Origin: Halomonas sp.
GTDB taxonomy: Bacteria; Pseudomonadota; Gammaproteobacteria; Pseudomonadales; Halomonadaceae
Reading direction: 5' to 3'
NCBI RefSeq assembly: GCF_011050415.1
Contig: NZ_DRFS01000024.1
Span: forward strand, 124,001-188,000
DNA: 64,000 bases
A program made the translations under genes and the position numbers. Of the stretch, positions 17,349-25,825 are shown piece by piece. A model generated the notes under the pieces. That model ran no database searches and was not told where the DNA came from. It saw nothing but the letters and a program-made list of their open reading frames with translations. Within the stretch, counting starts at the first letter, position 1. Every line of letters starts with the position of its first letter.

Positions 17349-18559
17349 CCTGCCGCAACTAACCGCTCAATCGCACGCTCTAAGCGCGCCATGCCCTCGG
17401 CGATATCCGCTTCAGGAATGACCAGAGAAGGCGCCATCCGCAGCACGTTCGGCCCGGCGATCAGCGCCATCAAGCCCTCTTCAATCGCAAGTGGCAGAAT
17501 GTCTTTGGCGCGGCCTTCATAGGCATCCGACATCTGGGCACCTATTAATAAGCCCATACCGCGAATCTCTTTAAACACGCCATGCTTGCGGTTGATAGTT
17601 TCTAAATGCTCGCGGAACAGATCGTGGCGATGCTTAACGCCTTCGAGCACCTCGGGCGTATCGATAAGCTCCACCGCAGCCAGGGCAACGGCAGATGCCA
17701 GCGCATTGCCGCCGTAAGTAGAACCGTGGGTGCCAACAACCAGCGATTTAGCCACCGAGTCGATAGCCAGCATGGCGCCAATGGGGAAACCGCCGCCCAA
17801 GGATTTGGCACTGGTAAGAATATCCGGCGTAATGCCGTAGTTCTTATAAGCGTAGAGTTCGCCGCTACGACCAACGCCGGTTTGCACCTCATCAAAAATC
17901 AGCAGCGCATTGTGCTCGTCGCAGAGATCGCGCAGCCCTTGGAGGAATTCTTGCGTGCCGGGCACGATACCGCCCTCGCCCTGCATGGGTTCAACCATAA
18001 TTGCGCAGGTGTCGTCGCCAACCAGCTTGCGAACGCTATCCAGGTCATTGTAATTAGCGTGCAGAATTCCGCCCGGCACCGGCCCAAAGCCCTGGGAGTA
18101 TTTGGGCTGGCCACCCACGCTGACGGTAAAGAAGGTGCGGCCATGAAAAGATTGGTAGAACGAGATGATTTTATCTTTATGCTCACCGTGATTATCCACC
18201 GCCCAGCGGCGCGCCAGCTTAAGCGCAGCTTCGTTGGCTTCACCGCCGGAGGAGCATAAGAACACCTTATCGGCGAAGGTACGCTCGACCAGCGTCTTGG
18301 CTAAGTTCAGCGCTGGCTCGTTGGTATACACGTTGGAGAGGTGCCACAGCTTTTCGCCCTGCTCTTTAAGCGCATTGACCAGCACAGGATGGCAATGGCC
18401 AAGAGAGTTAACCGCGATACCCCCAGCAAAATCGATATATTCACGCCCCTGTTGATCCCACAAGCGGCTACCTTCACCACGCACGGGAATAACCTGCTGC
18501 GGTGAGTAGTTGGGCGTCATGTAGTGGTCGTAATCTTGACGGCTTGGGGTATGGCTCAT
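17345..18559 (-). CDS. astC: Succinylornithine/acetylornithine transaminase
   Basis: This 404-residue PLP enzyme of aminotransferase class III transfers the delta-amino group of succinylornithine to 2-oxoglutarate, giving succinylglutamate semialdehyde. Visible marks are [32 protein letters not shown], the EPMQGEGGI loop, [11 protein letters not shown] and the PLP lysine in [15 protein letters not shown]. It is the first gene of the operon. In pseudomonads the equivalent aruC product also serves arginine synthesis (ArgD activity), and dual use is possible here. The leader of about 100 bp behind it holds a plausible -10 hexamer and follows the ArgR-type regulator gene. Confidence 0.93.
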   Translation of the reverse strand: MSHTPSRQDYDHYMTPNYSPQQVIPVRGEGSRLWDQQGREYIDFAGGIAVNSLGHCHPVLVNALKEQGEKLWHLSNVYTNEPALNLAKTLVERTFADKVFLCSSGGEANEAALKLARRWAVDNHGEHKDKIISFYQSFHGRTFFTVSVGGQPKYSQGFGPVPGGILHANYNDLDSVRKLVGDDTCAIMVEPMQGEGGIVPGTQEFLQGLRDLCDEHNALLIFDEVQTGVGRSGELYAYKNYGITPDILTSAKSLGGGFPIGAMLAIDSVAKSLVVGTHGSTYGGNALASAVALAAVELIDTPEVLEGVKHRHDLFREHLETINRKHGVFKEIRGMGLLIGAQMSDAYEGRAKDILPLAIEEGLMALIAGPNVLRMAPSLVIPEADIAEGMARLERAIERLVAAG

Positions 18560-18596
18560 GGGACGCTAGCTCCAGTGGAGGAAAGGAATGAAAAAC

Positions 18597-18602
18597 AGTA
18601 TA
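18597..18602 (-). promoter_or_regulatory. Possible -10 element of the ast operon promoter
   Basis: On the minus strand TTATACT lies about 40 bp before the astC start codon, and its TATACT is close to a sigma-70 -10 box. No good -35 hexamer stands 17 bp upstream, which is usual for promoters that need an activator. The regulator gene just upstream is the obvious candidate. This is a suggestion from position and sequence only. Confidence 0.3.
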
Positions 18603-18661
18603 AGGGGCCAACAAGGTTAACCGCTTTCAGCAATGTGACGAGAAATTATGAAAAGCTGCGC

Positions 18662-19639
18662 TCACACCAAGCGCTCTTCTCTTGGTGTTATGCCAAAGTG
18701 ATTTCGGTAGGCGGTAGAAAAGTGAGCGCCAGAGGAAAAGCCTGTGGCAAACGCGATATCGCCTACTGGCTGGTCACTATCTCGCAACTGTTTGCGGGCC
18801 TCCTGCAAACGTAAATCGAGGTAGTAGCGGCTTGGCACCGCTTGCAGGTACTTCTTAAATAGCCGCTCTAACTGACGCCGGGAAATACCCAAGTGCTCGG
18901 CAAGCTCCAGCGTTGAGAGCGGCTCTTCAATATTAGCTTCCATCAATGTCACTGCCTCCACCAAGCTTTGCGGTGCGTGACCTAATCGGCTGCGCAGCGG
19001 TACGTGCTGGCGTTCATCAGCTAACCGTATGCGATCGCAAACAAACTGCTCTGACACCTGCTCCGCTAAACGCGCACCGTGGTGCTGACTAATCAGCGTG
19101 AGCATCATATCCATCGCGGCGCTTCCCCCTGCGCAGGTCAATCTGTCGCGATCAATCTCAAACAGCTGCTGGGAAAGCGTCACTTGTGGATAGGCCTGAG
19201 CAAAGGCGTTAAAACGCTGCCAAGGCAATGTCGCGCGATAGCCCTCTAATAGCCCACAGCGCGCCAGCACTTCCGTACCGCCCGCTAATCCTCCCAATGC
19301 GACGCCGCGACCCTGGTGGCTACGTAGCCACTCGTTCAGCTTAGCAGGAAGCGTATAAGGTAGCGGCGTCGGTGCGCATACCAACAGTAAATCGAGAGGA
19401 CCAAGCGCGGCAGTATGCTCATGCTGAGCCAGCAATAAAAGCTGAGCACTACTGCGTACTGGTTGGCTACCCATGCTCAACGTCACCGTGTGATACAACA
19501 TCTGCCCGCTAAGCTGGTTGGCCATTTGCAGTGGCTCAAGAGCACTGGCATGGGCCAACAATGAGAAACCAGGCAAGAGCATAAACGCCACTCGTCTGCG
19601 GGCAACATTGGGCGGTGAGATTAACGGGCTGGGCTGCAT
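18662..19639 (-). CDS. argR: AraC-family regulator with DJ-1/PfpI-like domain, ArgR (Pseudomonas type)
   Basis: This 325-residue protein pairs an N-terminal class I amidotransferase-like (DJ-1/PfpI) sensor, about residues 10-180, with a C-terminal AraC/XylS DNA-binding domain. The two helix-turn-helices show in LSTLELAEHLGISRRQLERL and PVGDIAFATGFSSGAHFSTAY. GlxA-type regulators share this layout. Pseudomonas ArgR, of nearly the same length, activates the aru operon in response to arginine. Its place 102 bp upstream of astC on the same strand makes that role likely here, although the GlxA group has other members (carnitine, betaine). A hairpin overlaps its stop codon. Confidence 0.78.
   Translation of the reverse strand: MQPSPLISPPNVARRRVAFMLLPGFSLLAHASALEPLQMANQLSGQMLYHTVTLSMGSQPVRSSAQLLLLAQHEHTAALGPLDLLLVCAPTPLPYTLPAKLNEWLRSHQGRGVALGGLAGGTEVLARCGLLEGYRATLPWQRFNAFAQAYPQVTLSQQLFEIDRDRLTCAGGSAAMDMMLTLISQHHGARLAEQVSEQFVCDRIRLADERQHVPLRSRLGHAPQSLVEAVTLMEANIEEPLSTLELAEHLGISRRQLERLFKKYLQAVPSRYYLDLRLQEARKQLRDSDQPVGDIAFATGFSSGAHFSTAYRNHFGITPREERLV
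18664..18688 (-). other. Hairpin overlapping the argR stop codon
   Basis: ACACCAAG (18664-18671) and CTTGGTGT (18681-18688) pair around nine bases. The argR stop codon occupies 18662-18664, so the stem lies within the last codons. On the minus strand it is followed by GAGCGCAGCTTTTC, a poor terminator tail. It could attenuate read-through from argR into astC. The arms are the same eight bases as in the stem below astB. Confidence 0.45.
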
Positions 19640-19761
19640 GAAACGTCACTGTTATGCATAAAAAAAACCGCCATCGGCTTTGTGAAAGAGCCATCTTACC
19701 CAATTGTGCCGATGAAGGCAGCGCGGTGACCACTCAGCCAAAAACATGGCGCATGAATGAA

Positions 19762-19788
19762 AATTGCCGGGCACAGGGCCCGGCAATT
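19762..19788 (-). terminator. Terminator after the small membrane protein gene
   Basis: AATTGCCGGGC and GCCCGGCAATT form an 11-bp perfect stem with a five-base loop; on the minus strand it is followed by TTTTC. It lies just downstream of the stop codon at 19810 and fits a rho-independent terminator for that gene. Confidence 0.7.
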
Positions 19789-19809
19789 AAGAATCATGTA
19801 GCGTTAGGT

Positions 19810-20025
19810 TTAACCACCGCTATTACCTATACCCATAATAACGATACCCGCTACGATCACCCCAAGCACGATAATCACTATCGGCAGCAGCTTGTGTAGC
19901 CCGCTGGGTGGCTTTTTAGCCTCAGGCTGTAGCTGTGGATTAGCTTTATCAAAATCTTCTGGGATACGTTGATGTATTACGTGCTCTTTCTCTTCTTCCG
20001 AGGTTTTGCTTTCCCTAGTATCCAT
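19810..20025 (-). CDS. Small single-pass membrane protein, unknown function
   Basis: This 71-residue protein has a charged, glutamate-rich N-terminal half (MDTRESKTSEEEKEHV) and one C-terminal hydrophobic helix (LLPIVIIVLGVIVAGIVIMG) ending in GNSGG. It looks tail-anchored with the polar part in the cytoplasm. The ATG is preceded by AGGAGAT and the gene is closed by a clear terminator, so it is a real single-gene unit. I do not recognise the family. Confidence 0.7.
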   Translation of the reverse strand: MDTRESKTSEEEKEHVIHQRIPEDFDKANPQLQPEAKKPPSGLHKLLPIVIIVLGVIVAGIVIMGIGNSGG

Positions 20026-20124
20026 AGCTATCTCCTGGTCATCCGGTTGAAATGCTGGCAGCTTAGTTACATTAACAAAACTGCTTCACGCCTTATTAGG
20101 CGAATGACTTGTTAGGTTAAAGAC

Positions 20125-21336
20125 TTATAAGTTAATGACATCGAACGTTACTTCTGGGTTCACATCGGCATCGTAATCAACGTCAGTGCGCTCGAAACCA
20201 AACAACTTCAAGAATTCATGCTTATAACCAGCATAGTCGGTAATTTCAAAGAGGTTCTCTGTGGTGACTTCCGGCCATAGATCCTGACAGGCTTTTTGAA
20301 CGTCATCACGCAATTCCCAATCATCTAACCGCAAGCGACCTGCCTCGTCAGTGGCAAGTTCGCCATTTAAGCCTTGGGCAGAATAGAGCTGCTCACCAAA
20401 GAGGCGATTTAGCTGATCGATAGTGCCTTCATGGAGGCCCTGTTCTTTCATGATGCGATAAACCATGGCGATATACAGCGGCATGACCGGAATCGCCGCG
20501 CTGGCCTGGGTGACTACCGATTTCAGTACGGCAACGTTGGCGCCACCACCGCTGGCTTTCAAATGGATGTCGATAGCGGTCGCGGCGCGATCCAGGTCTT
20601 CCTTGGCTTTGCCTAAGGCACCATGCCAGTAAATCGGCCAGGTAATCTCGGTGCCAATATAGCTAAACGCAACGCTACGCGCGCCTTTCGCCAGCACACC
20701 GGCTTGGTCAAGGGCGCTCATCCACAGTTCCCAATCTTCGCCACCCATGACGGTAATCGTGTCGTCGATTTCTTGCTGTGTTGCTGGCTCGACTTCCGCT
20801 TCGATGATCACATCTTTATTGGTATCGATAGCGGTGGCGCGGTAAGTTTCACCGATAGGCTTAAGACTGGAGCGCTTTAGCTCACCGCTATTCGGCATTT
20901 TGCGCACGGGCGACGCCAATGAGTAAACCACCAGATCAATCTCGCCCATGTCTTGCTTGATCAGCTCGATGGCTTTCTCACGTGCCTCATGGGAGAACGC
21001 ATCGCCGTTAATCGACTTGCTATACAGACCTTCCTGCTTGGCAAATTTATCGAAGGCCGCACTGTTGTACCAACCTGCGGTACCGGGCTTTTTATCAGTG
21101 GCAGGCTTTTCAAAGAACACCCCCAACGTGTCGGCACCGTACCCAAACGCCGCGGTAATTCGCGCTGCCAAGCCATAGCCACTTGAAGCACCAATCACCA
21201 GCACTTTTTTCGGCCCGGCCTGCTTATCCAAACCGCGGGCGCGGGTCGCTTCTATCTGTTCGCGGACGTTCTGCTCACAGCCGACAGGATGAGTAGTGGT
21301 ACAAATAAAGCCGCGCACTTTGGGTTTAATAATCAC
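20125..21336 (-). CDS. fabV: Trans-2-enoyl-CoA/enoyl-ACP reductase, NADH-dependent
   Basis: This 403-residue enzyme is of the FabV type, which reduces trans-2-enoyl thioesters in fatty acid synthesis and is typically insensitive to triclosan. The nucleotide site is near the N-terminus ([16 protein letters not shown]), longer-spaced than in FabI. The active-site pattern Y-X8-K is present in [10 protein letters not shown]. The opening [20 protein letters not shown] is characteristic. The start is a GTG at 21336 with GAGG upstream; the ATG that overlaps it is out of frame. A foldback repeat lies upstream of the gene. Confidence 0.95.
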   Translation of the reverse strand: MIIKPKVRGFICTTTHPVGCEQNVREQIEATRARGLDKQAGPKKVLVIGASSGYGLAARITAAFGYGADTLGVFFEKPATDKKPGTAGWYNSAAFDKFAKQEGLYSKSINGDAFSHEAREKAIELIKQDMGEIDLVVYSLASPVRKMPNSGELKRSSLKPIGETYRATAIDTNKDVIIEAEVEPATQQEIDDTITVMGGEDWELWMSALDQAGVLAKGARSVAFSYIGTEITWPIYWHGALGKAKEDLDRAATAIDIHLKASGGGANVAVLKSVVTQASAAIPVMPLYIAMVYRIMKEQGLHEGTIDQLNRLFGEQLYSAQGLNGELATDEAGRLRLDDWELRDDVQKACQDLWPEVTTENLFEITDYAGYKHEFLKLFGFERTDVDYDADVNPEVTFDVINL

Positions 21337-21388
21337 ATCGAACCTCGTTATTAAATTAAATTGGCTTTTGACAACATACTTAGCGACT

Positions 21389-21549
21389 TAGGCTTTGTCT
21401 GAAAAGTCGGCGAGCGAAGGCCAGACAAGGCAAAAATCGGCGAAAAAACGGAGTTTACGTGGTGTAAATGAGTATTTTGATCGGACTCGCGCATGAGCCG
21501 ATTTTTAACGCCGTATGGTCGAGCGCAGCCAGTTTTCAGGCAGAGCCTA
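21389..21549. repeat. Foldback (MITE-like) intergenic repeat, copy 2
   Basis: The 161-bp element is flanked by TAGGCTTTGTCTGAAAA (21389-21405) and TTTTCAGGCAGAGCCTA (21533-21549), inverted repeats that match at 15 of 17 positions. The interior shares GACAAGGCAAAAATC, CGGAGTTTACG, TGTAAATGAG and TTTTTAACGCCGTATGGTC with copy 1 at 956-1086. About 20 extra bases (CGGACTCGCGCATGAG region) are present here. It occupies most of the 365-bp gap between fabV and the next gene, and could affect fabV transcription because it ends about 50 bp before the fabV start. Confidence 0.8.
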
Positions 21550-21701
21550 GCACTGTTATCGCCATGTTGTTACTCAGTGGGGCTATTCTAGCGGTCTCTG
21601 GGCGCTCTGTCCGCTCTTGAGCGAATGTCTGCCCCCTTGAGCTTGGAGCGCTTTACCGTCACGATAGCCACTTACGTCTTCCCTTCCCCAATGAGGCAAT
21701 C

Positions 21702-22088
21702 ATGAATGCACAGCAGCTAGTAGATGAACGCGGCGATCTATGGCTTGCGCTAGCGCCGCTGTGGCTTGACCGGGAACCCAGCGAGCGTGATTACGCACAT
21801 ATGGTCGAGGTCGTTCAGCGTTATGATATGACGCTACATGAACTTGAATGGATGTTTCGTTTAGAGCTTGCACCCGTGATGTCGCGCCATCAGCTCTCAA
21901 TTGCTAGCGAGTGGCGAAAATTCAATGATTACAAGCTAATGCAGCAGTTGGTAAGCCACAATTTACGCTTAAAAGGCTGGCGCCGTAAGAGTTGGGCACT
22001 TTTTTCGGGGCTAACCACCATGATGGTGCGCCATCGTTGGAGTGAGCTTATGAACAGGGTAATGGTGGCCCGCGGTGAAGTGCTTTAA
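21702..22088 (+). CDS. Conserved helical protein of unknown function
   Basis: This 128-residue soluble protein is rich in predicted helix (VDERGDLWLALAPLWLDREP, then HMVEVVQRYDMTLHELEWMF, then a basic C-terminal third with RRKSW). No signal peptide or membrane segment is visible. The start at 21702 has GAGG nine bases upstream. It is a single gene that converges on the glutathione peroxidase gene. I do not recognise a function. Confidence 0.65.
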   Translation: MNAQQLVDERGDLWLALAPLWLDREPSERDYAHMVEVVQRYDMTLHELEWMFRLELAPVMSRHQLSIASEWRKFNDYKLMQQLVSHNLRLKGWRRKSWALFSGLTTMMVRHRWSELMNRVMVARGEVL

Positions 22089-22125
22089 TAGCGCATAACA
22101 TAGCGCGCCTAGGAGAAAGTAACGA

Positions 22126-22611
22126 CTATGTGGCGTCTAGCGCTTCCTCTAGCGCTAAGCGTAGCGGGCGTCCATGATCACGTGGGCCAAAACGTGCAAT
22201 CACATTGCCATCGCGTCCAATCAAAAACTTGGTGAAGTTCCATTTGATCGTTTTTGTGCCTAGTACCCCCGGCGCTTCCCCTTTTAGCCATACAAATAGT
22301 GGATGAGCATCACCACCGTTGACCTTCACTTTTTCCATAAGAGGAAACGTAACGCCGAACTGCGTCTCACCGAACGTACAAAAAGCCTCTGCGTTTTCCG
22401 GCGATTGCTTGCCAAACTGGTTACAGGGAAACCCAAGCACAGTAAAACCGCGATCGCGATAGCGCTGGTAAAATACCTCAAGCTCTTTCAACTGGGGGGT
22501 GAAGCCACACTTGCTGGCCACATTCACCACTAGTAGAACTTGCCCCCGCAGAGCACGCAGGTTGAACGGCTGCCCTTGGTGGGTATAGCAGTCTTGATCA
22601 TAAATTGTCAT
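22126..22611 (-). CDS. Glutathione peroxidase family protein (cysteine type)
   Basis: This 161-residue protein is of the thioredoxin-like GPx/BtuE family and reduces peroxides. The peroxidatic site is NVASKCGFTPQ with cysteine rather than selenocysteine, followed by the family signatures LGFPCNQFGKQ and WNFTKFLIGRDG. The second cysteine (FPCNQF) suggests a thioredoxin-dependent mechanism, as in bacterial homologues. The ATG at 22611 fits the family start; an in-frame ATG at 22659 would add 16 atypical residues. It is followed convergently by the small helical gene and lies 70 bp from the LysE-type gene. Confidence 0.9.
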   Translation of the reverse strand: MTIYDQDCYTHQGQPFNLRALRGQVLLVVNVASKCGFTPQLKELEVFYQRYRDRGFTVLGFPCNQFGKQSPENAEAFCTFGETQFGVTFPLMEKVKVNGGDAHPLFVWLKGEAPGVLGTKTIKWNFTKFLIGRDGNVIARFGPRDHGRPLRLALEEALDAT

Positions 22612-22681
22612 TGGTAGGCCCCCACAAACACCCAAATGGCATAGTTGCCACCATGCCACGGCTATGCCTTTTTCACCAGTA

Positions 22682-23299
22682 CTACACCAGTGGCCCAGCC
22701 ACCACTCTCAGCGCCAGTGCAATGAGCAGCACACCAGTGACCCGGTTGATCCAATGCGCATGCTGCTGAAGCCAGGGCAGAATTTTTGAGTGCGAAAGCA
22801 CCGCCGCCACCAGCACATACCAGCCACCATCAATAATCATCGCGGTTAATACAATGATCACTTTTGCCAACGCAGACATATCAGATGTGACGAACTGGCT
22901 GAGCAACGCAACAAAAAAAAGAATCAGCTTAGGATTGCCCAACGCAACCAGTACCCCCTCTTTGGCGGCCTGGCCTCGGGTAGTGGTAATCGCATTGGGC
23001 TGCAAGGCACCTGCTTTTCCTGCACGCAGCGCTTTAATGCCTAGCCAAGCCAAATAAGCGGCACCGCCCCAGGTGATTAACTGAAAAAGTAGTGGAAAAC
23101 GGGTAATCAATGCACCCAACCCCCACACTGTGAGTAGCGCATAAAAACCCACCCCAAAAGCATGGAAAATCGCTGCGATCATTCCCGAAAACCGGCCACC
23201 ACCCAAAGTGTGACGCAGTACCAGCGCCAAGCTTGGCCCCGGCGACATTGCGCCCATAGCGCAAATAGCAGCGAGTGATAGCCATAGCGTAAATGGCAT
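22682..23299 (-). CDS. LysE/RhtB-family amino acid exporter
   Basis: This 205-residue inner-membrane protein has about six helices. The family signature is GAMSPGPSLALVLRHTLGGG near the N-terminus, followed by GAAYLAWLGIKALRAG and GNPKLILFFVALLSQF. Members export amino acids such as lysine, threonine or homoserine, but the substrate cannot be assigned. The ATG at 23299 has an excellent AGGAGGT six bases upstream, which decides it over the in-frame start at 23329. It lies upstream of the peroxidase gene on the same strand with a 70-bp gap. Confidence 0.88.
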   Translation of the reverse strand: MPFTLWLSLAAICAMGAMSPGPSLALVLRHTLGGGRFSGMIAAIFHAFGVGFYALLTVWGLGALITRFPLLFQLITWGGAAYLAWLGIKALRAGKAGALQPNAITTTRGQAAKEGVLVALGNPKLILFFVALLSQFVTSDMSALAKVIIVLTAMIIDGGWYVLVAAVLSHSKILPWLQQHAHWINRVTGVLLIALALRVVAGPLV

Positions 23300-23506
23300 G
23301 CCTGTACCTCCTGAAGGAATGATATCCACTCTTTAAGGGCAGGCAGTATACGCGAAGAAAAGCTTGCCGGTGATGGGGGCCTTAAATAACGCTGTTAGCA
23401 TGGTACGCTGTTGGGTAAAATTTGCTTTTTTTCGATCTTTTCGCTTTTTTTCAAAAAGAACCGCCACTCAATGCGAGAGGCGTAATGGATAACACAGGAC
23501 GGCAAC

Positions 23507-24241
23507 ATGGGTAGGGCTTTTCAGAACCGTAAGGAATCCATGGCCAAAACGGCCGATGCGAAGACAAAAGTCTATAGCAAATATGGGCGTGAAATTTACG
23601 TTTGCGCGAAAGCCGGTGGCAGCGACCCCAATGGCAACCTGGCGCTGCGCGGTTTAATGGAGCGGGCCAAGAAAGATCAGGTGCCTTCCCACGTTATTGA
23701 TAAAGCGCTCGACAAAGCCAGCGGCGCTGGCGGTGAAGACTTCTCTGCCGCCCGCTATGAAGGTTTTGGCCCAGGCAATGTCATGGTAATTGTCGACTGT
23801 CTGACCGACAACCCTAACCGTACCTTTGGTGATGTACGCGGTTGCTTCACCAAAACCAAGAGCAAAATTGGTACGCCGGGTAGCGTCAGCCATATGTTTG
23901 ACCACTGCGCCATTTTCTCGTTTACCGGACGCGATGAAGAAGCCGTTCTAGAAGCGCTAATGGAAGTCGATGTCGATGTTACTGACATTGAGCAGGAAGC
24001 CGAGCGCATCACGGTCTTCGCCCCACACACTGACTACGCCAAAGCCAAACAAGCGCTGCTGGATGCTTTCGGTGAGATTGACTTTGAGGTGGACGAAATT
24101 CAGTTTCTGCCGCAAAACACCACTCCCGTGGAAGGCGAGGATGTCGCCATGTTCGAAAAATTCCTGGGCATGTTGAACGAGCTGGATGATGTACAAAATG
24201 TCTACCATAGCGGTGAGCTACCTGAGTCAAACGAAGCTTAA
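23507..24241 (+). CDS. yeeN: YebC/PmpR-family protein, YeeN type
   Basis: This 244-residue protein carries the YebC-family core: [25 protein letters not shown]-like [49 protein letters not shown] and a C-terminal VYHSGELPE. The N-terminus [14 protein letters not shown] is that of the YeeN branch and not the MAGHSKWAN of canonical YebC. YebC proteins act in translation of proline-rich stretches or as DNA-binding regulators; the role of the YeeN branch is less clear. It is a single gene preceded by AGGA and a T-rich leader. Confidence 0.88.
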   Translation: MGRAFQNRKESMAKTADAKTKVYSKYGREIYVCAKAGGSDPNGNLALRGLMERAKKDQVPSHVIDKALDKASGAGGEDFSAARYEGFGPGNVMVIVDCLTDNPNRTFGDVRGCFTKTKSKIGTPGSVSHMFDHCAIFSFTGRDEEAVLEALMEVDVDVTDIEQEAERITVFAPHTDYAKAKQALLDAFGEIDFEVDEIQFLPQNTTPVEGEDVAMFEKFLGMLNELDDVQNVYHSGELPESNEA

Positions 24242-24450
24242 GCTCCCAAGCCTCTCTCAGTAGAAGAGACTGCAGCGTTGCCTGCATCCAAATTAGCATT
24301 GGGGGCAGCAACGCTGGTGGTAAGTTAGTCACGCGCACTATCTGCTTAATCTTGCAAACGAACTTATGGTCTAAAATAGAGTCTTGATAGACAGTATTTA
24401 GCACAATTTTAAGGGATTAATTTTTATTGCAAGTGCAAAAGGAGAAAGCG

Positions 24451-24717
24451 ATGAGTGTCGTTCACGTCAGCGAAGAAGAGTTACATGAAAAATTAAGTAA
24501 GTGTATTGCTGGAGAGAGATTGCTGATAGAGCATGAAGGCAACCGCTTTAGCGCCCGAATCCAACATGTTGGAATGACGGGAGTAAAAGTTATTCCTGAA
24601 ACCCAGATCAAAAACAGCCATAAGGAGCCAGGCGACGTTGAAGGTGTCACTGTACCTTACGAAGAGATTCTAGAGCTTGAAGTTAAAGGCGTGGTGTATA
24701 GCCGTTTAATTGATTGA
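24451..24717 (+). CDS. Small conserved hypothetical protein
   Basis: This 88-residue acidic soluble protein opens with SVVHVSEEELHEKLSKCIAG and ends in ILELEVKGVVYSRLID. Short strands separated by charged loops suggest a small beta-rich fold. AAAAGGAG stands well placed before the ATG at 24451, so the gene is real. A 15-bp near-perfect inverted repeat at 24724-24756 follows. I do not recognise the family and the neighbours give no clue. Confidence 0.65.
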   Translation: MSVVHVSEEELHEKLSKCIAGERLLIEHEGNRFSARIQHVGMTGVKVIPETQIKNSHKEPGDVEGVTVPYEEILELEVKGVVYSRLID

Positions 24718-24723
24718 GTTCAT

Positions 24724-24756
24724 TGCACGCCCTGTGTGGAACACAAGGCGTGCAAG
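24724..24756. terminator. Hairpin after the small hypothetical gene
   Basis: TTGCACGCCCTGTGT pairs with ACACAAGGCGTGCAA around a three-base loop with one mismatch. It lies between the stop of the + strand gene (24717) and the stop of the - strand alcohol dehydrogenase (24782). It has no clear T tract on either strand. It is probably a shared transcription end for the convergent pair. Confidence 0.45.
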
Positions 24757-24781
24757 CTGACTTATTGAATTGCAGTTAAGA

Positions 24782-25789
24782 TTACATAGTTAGGCAGATC
24801 TTGCCGAAGTGCTTGCCTGATTCTTGATGACGGAAAGCGTCGGCAATCTTGGCAAGCGGGAATTCTCGGTCGATGATCGGATGCATATCCAGGCTTTCAA
24901 GCGCACGAATCATCTCAATCTGCTGGCGACGACTACCCACAATCAAGCCTTTCAAGTTCGCCTGCTTGGCCATTAGTTTGGCCGTCGGCACCTCACCTTC
25001 GCGGCCGGTAAGTATGCCAATTAACGCGATATGACCACCGATTTTAATCGCATCAAACGATTGTGGCAGCGTACCAGGGCCACCCACTTCGACGATATGA
25101 TCGACGCCTTCACCGTTAGTCAGCTCTTTAACGCGCTTGCCCCAATCGGGCGTCTCTTTGTAATTGATGGTGTGCTCAGCGCCCATCTCGCGCAGTCGTG
25201 CCAGCTTCTCATTAGAAGAAGAGGTCGCAATTACCCGGGCACCCATCAAACGGGCAAACTGCAGGGCAAAAATAGATACCCCACCGGTGCCTAACACCAG
25301 CACAGTATCACCCGCTTTGATGCTGCCATCGACGACCAGTGCGCGCCAAGCGGTTAAGCCTGCAGTGGTTAACGTTGCCGATTCTGCGTGGCTGTAACCT
25401 TTAGGCTGATGGGTAAACCACTCGACCGGGCGAACCACCTGCTCGCAAGCGTAGCCATCAACGCCATCGCCCGGCGTAGCACGAAAATCGCCCACTCTGG
25501 CCGGGCCTTCCAACCAATGCGGAAAGAAGGTCGAGACCACGTGGTCACCCACTGCGAACTCGCTTACCCCCTCACCGACGGCTTCCACCACGCCTGCGCC
25601 ATCGGACATGGGAATGCGGTTTTCCTCGGTCGGAATCATACCGGCCACCACGGCGTAGTCGTGGAAGTTCAAGGAACTTGCATGCAGGCGTACTTTAATT
25701 TCACCTGGGCCGGGTTCACCGGGGGAAGTCAGCTCAACGACTTCGAGGTTATCTAAACCGCCGGGCTGCTTCAGTTTGATCGCTTTCAT
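24782..25789 (-). CDS. Zinc-type alcohol dehydrogenase-like oxidoreductase (MDR superfamily)
   Basis: This 335-residue cytoplasmic NAD(P)-dependent oxidoreductase has an N-terminal GroES-like domain (LHASSLNFHDYAVVAG, DGAGVVEAVGEGV) and a Rossmann domain with VLVLGTGGVSIFALQFA. The catalytic-zinc cysteine and histidine of classical alcohol dehydrogenases are not evident at the usual place (LNFHDY in place of a CHTD-like motif). A quinone-reductase-like or zinc-free activity is therefore possible. The ATG at 25789 has GAGG upstream and gives MKAIKL, the family start; an earlier in-frame start at 25807 is less likely. Confidence 0.83.
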   Translation of the reverse strand: MKAIKLKQPGGLDNLEVVELTSPGEPGPGEIKVRLHASSLNFHDYAVVAGMIPTEENRIPMSDGAGVVEAVGEGVSEFAVGDHVVSTFFPHWLEGPARVGDFRATPGDGVDGYACEQVVRPVEWFTHQPKGYSHAESATLTTAGLTAWRALVVDGSIKAGDTVLVLGTGGVSIFALQFARLMGARVIATSSSNEKLARLREMGAEHTINYKETPDWGKRVKELTNGEGVDHIVEVGGPGTLPQSFDAIKIGGHIALIGILTGREGEVPTAKLMAKQANLKGLIVGSRRQQIEMIRALESLDMHPIIDREFPLAKIADAFRHQESGKHFGKICLTM

Positions 25790-25825
25790 CGTTACCTCAT
25801 TATACAAGCGTGTATGTAACCATTA

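Noticed and set aside
20089..20102. Palindrome CGCCTTATTAGGCG downstream of fabV
   Set aside because: Only a five-pair stem and no T tract; too weak to call a terminator.
22126..22611. Selenocysteine in the glutathione peroxidase
   Set aside because: The active-site codon is an ordinary cysteine codon within SKCGFT; no in-frame TGA is present.
24273..24315. Inverted repeat after the YeeN-type gene (CAGCGTTGCCTGC / GGCAGCAACGCTG)
   Set aside because: Long loop, one bulge and no T tract; not convincing as a terminator.
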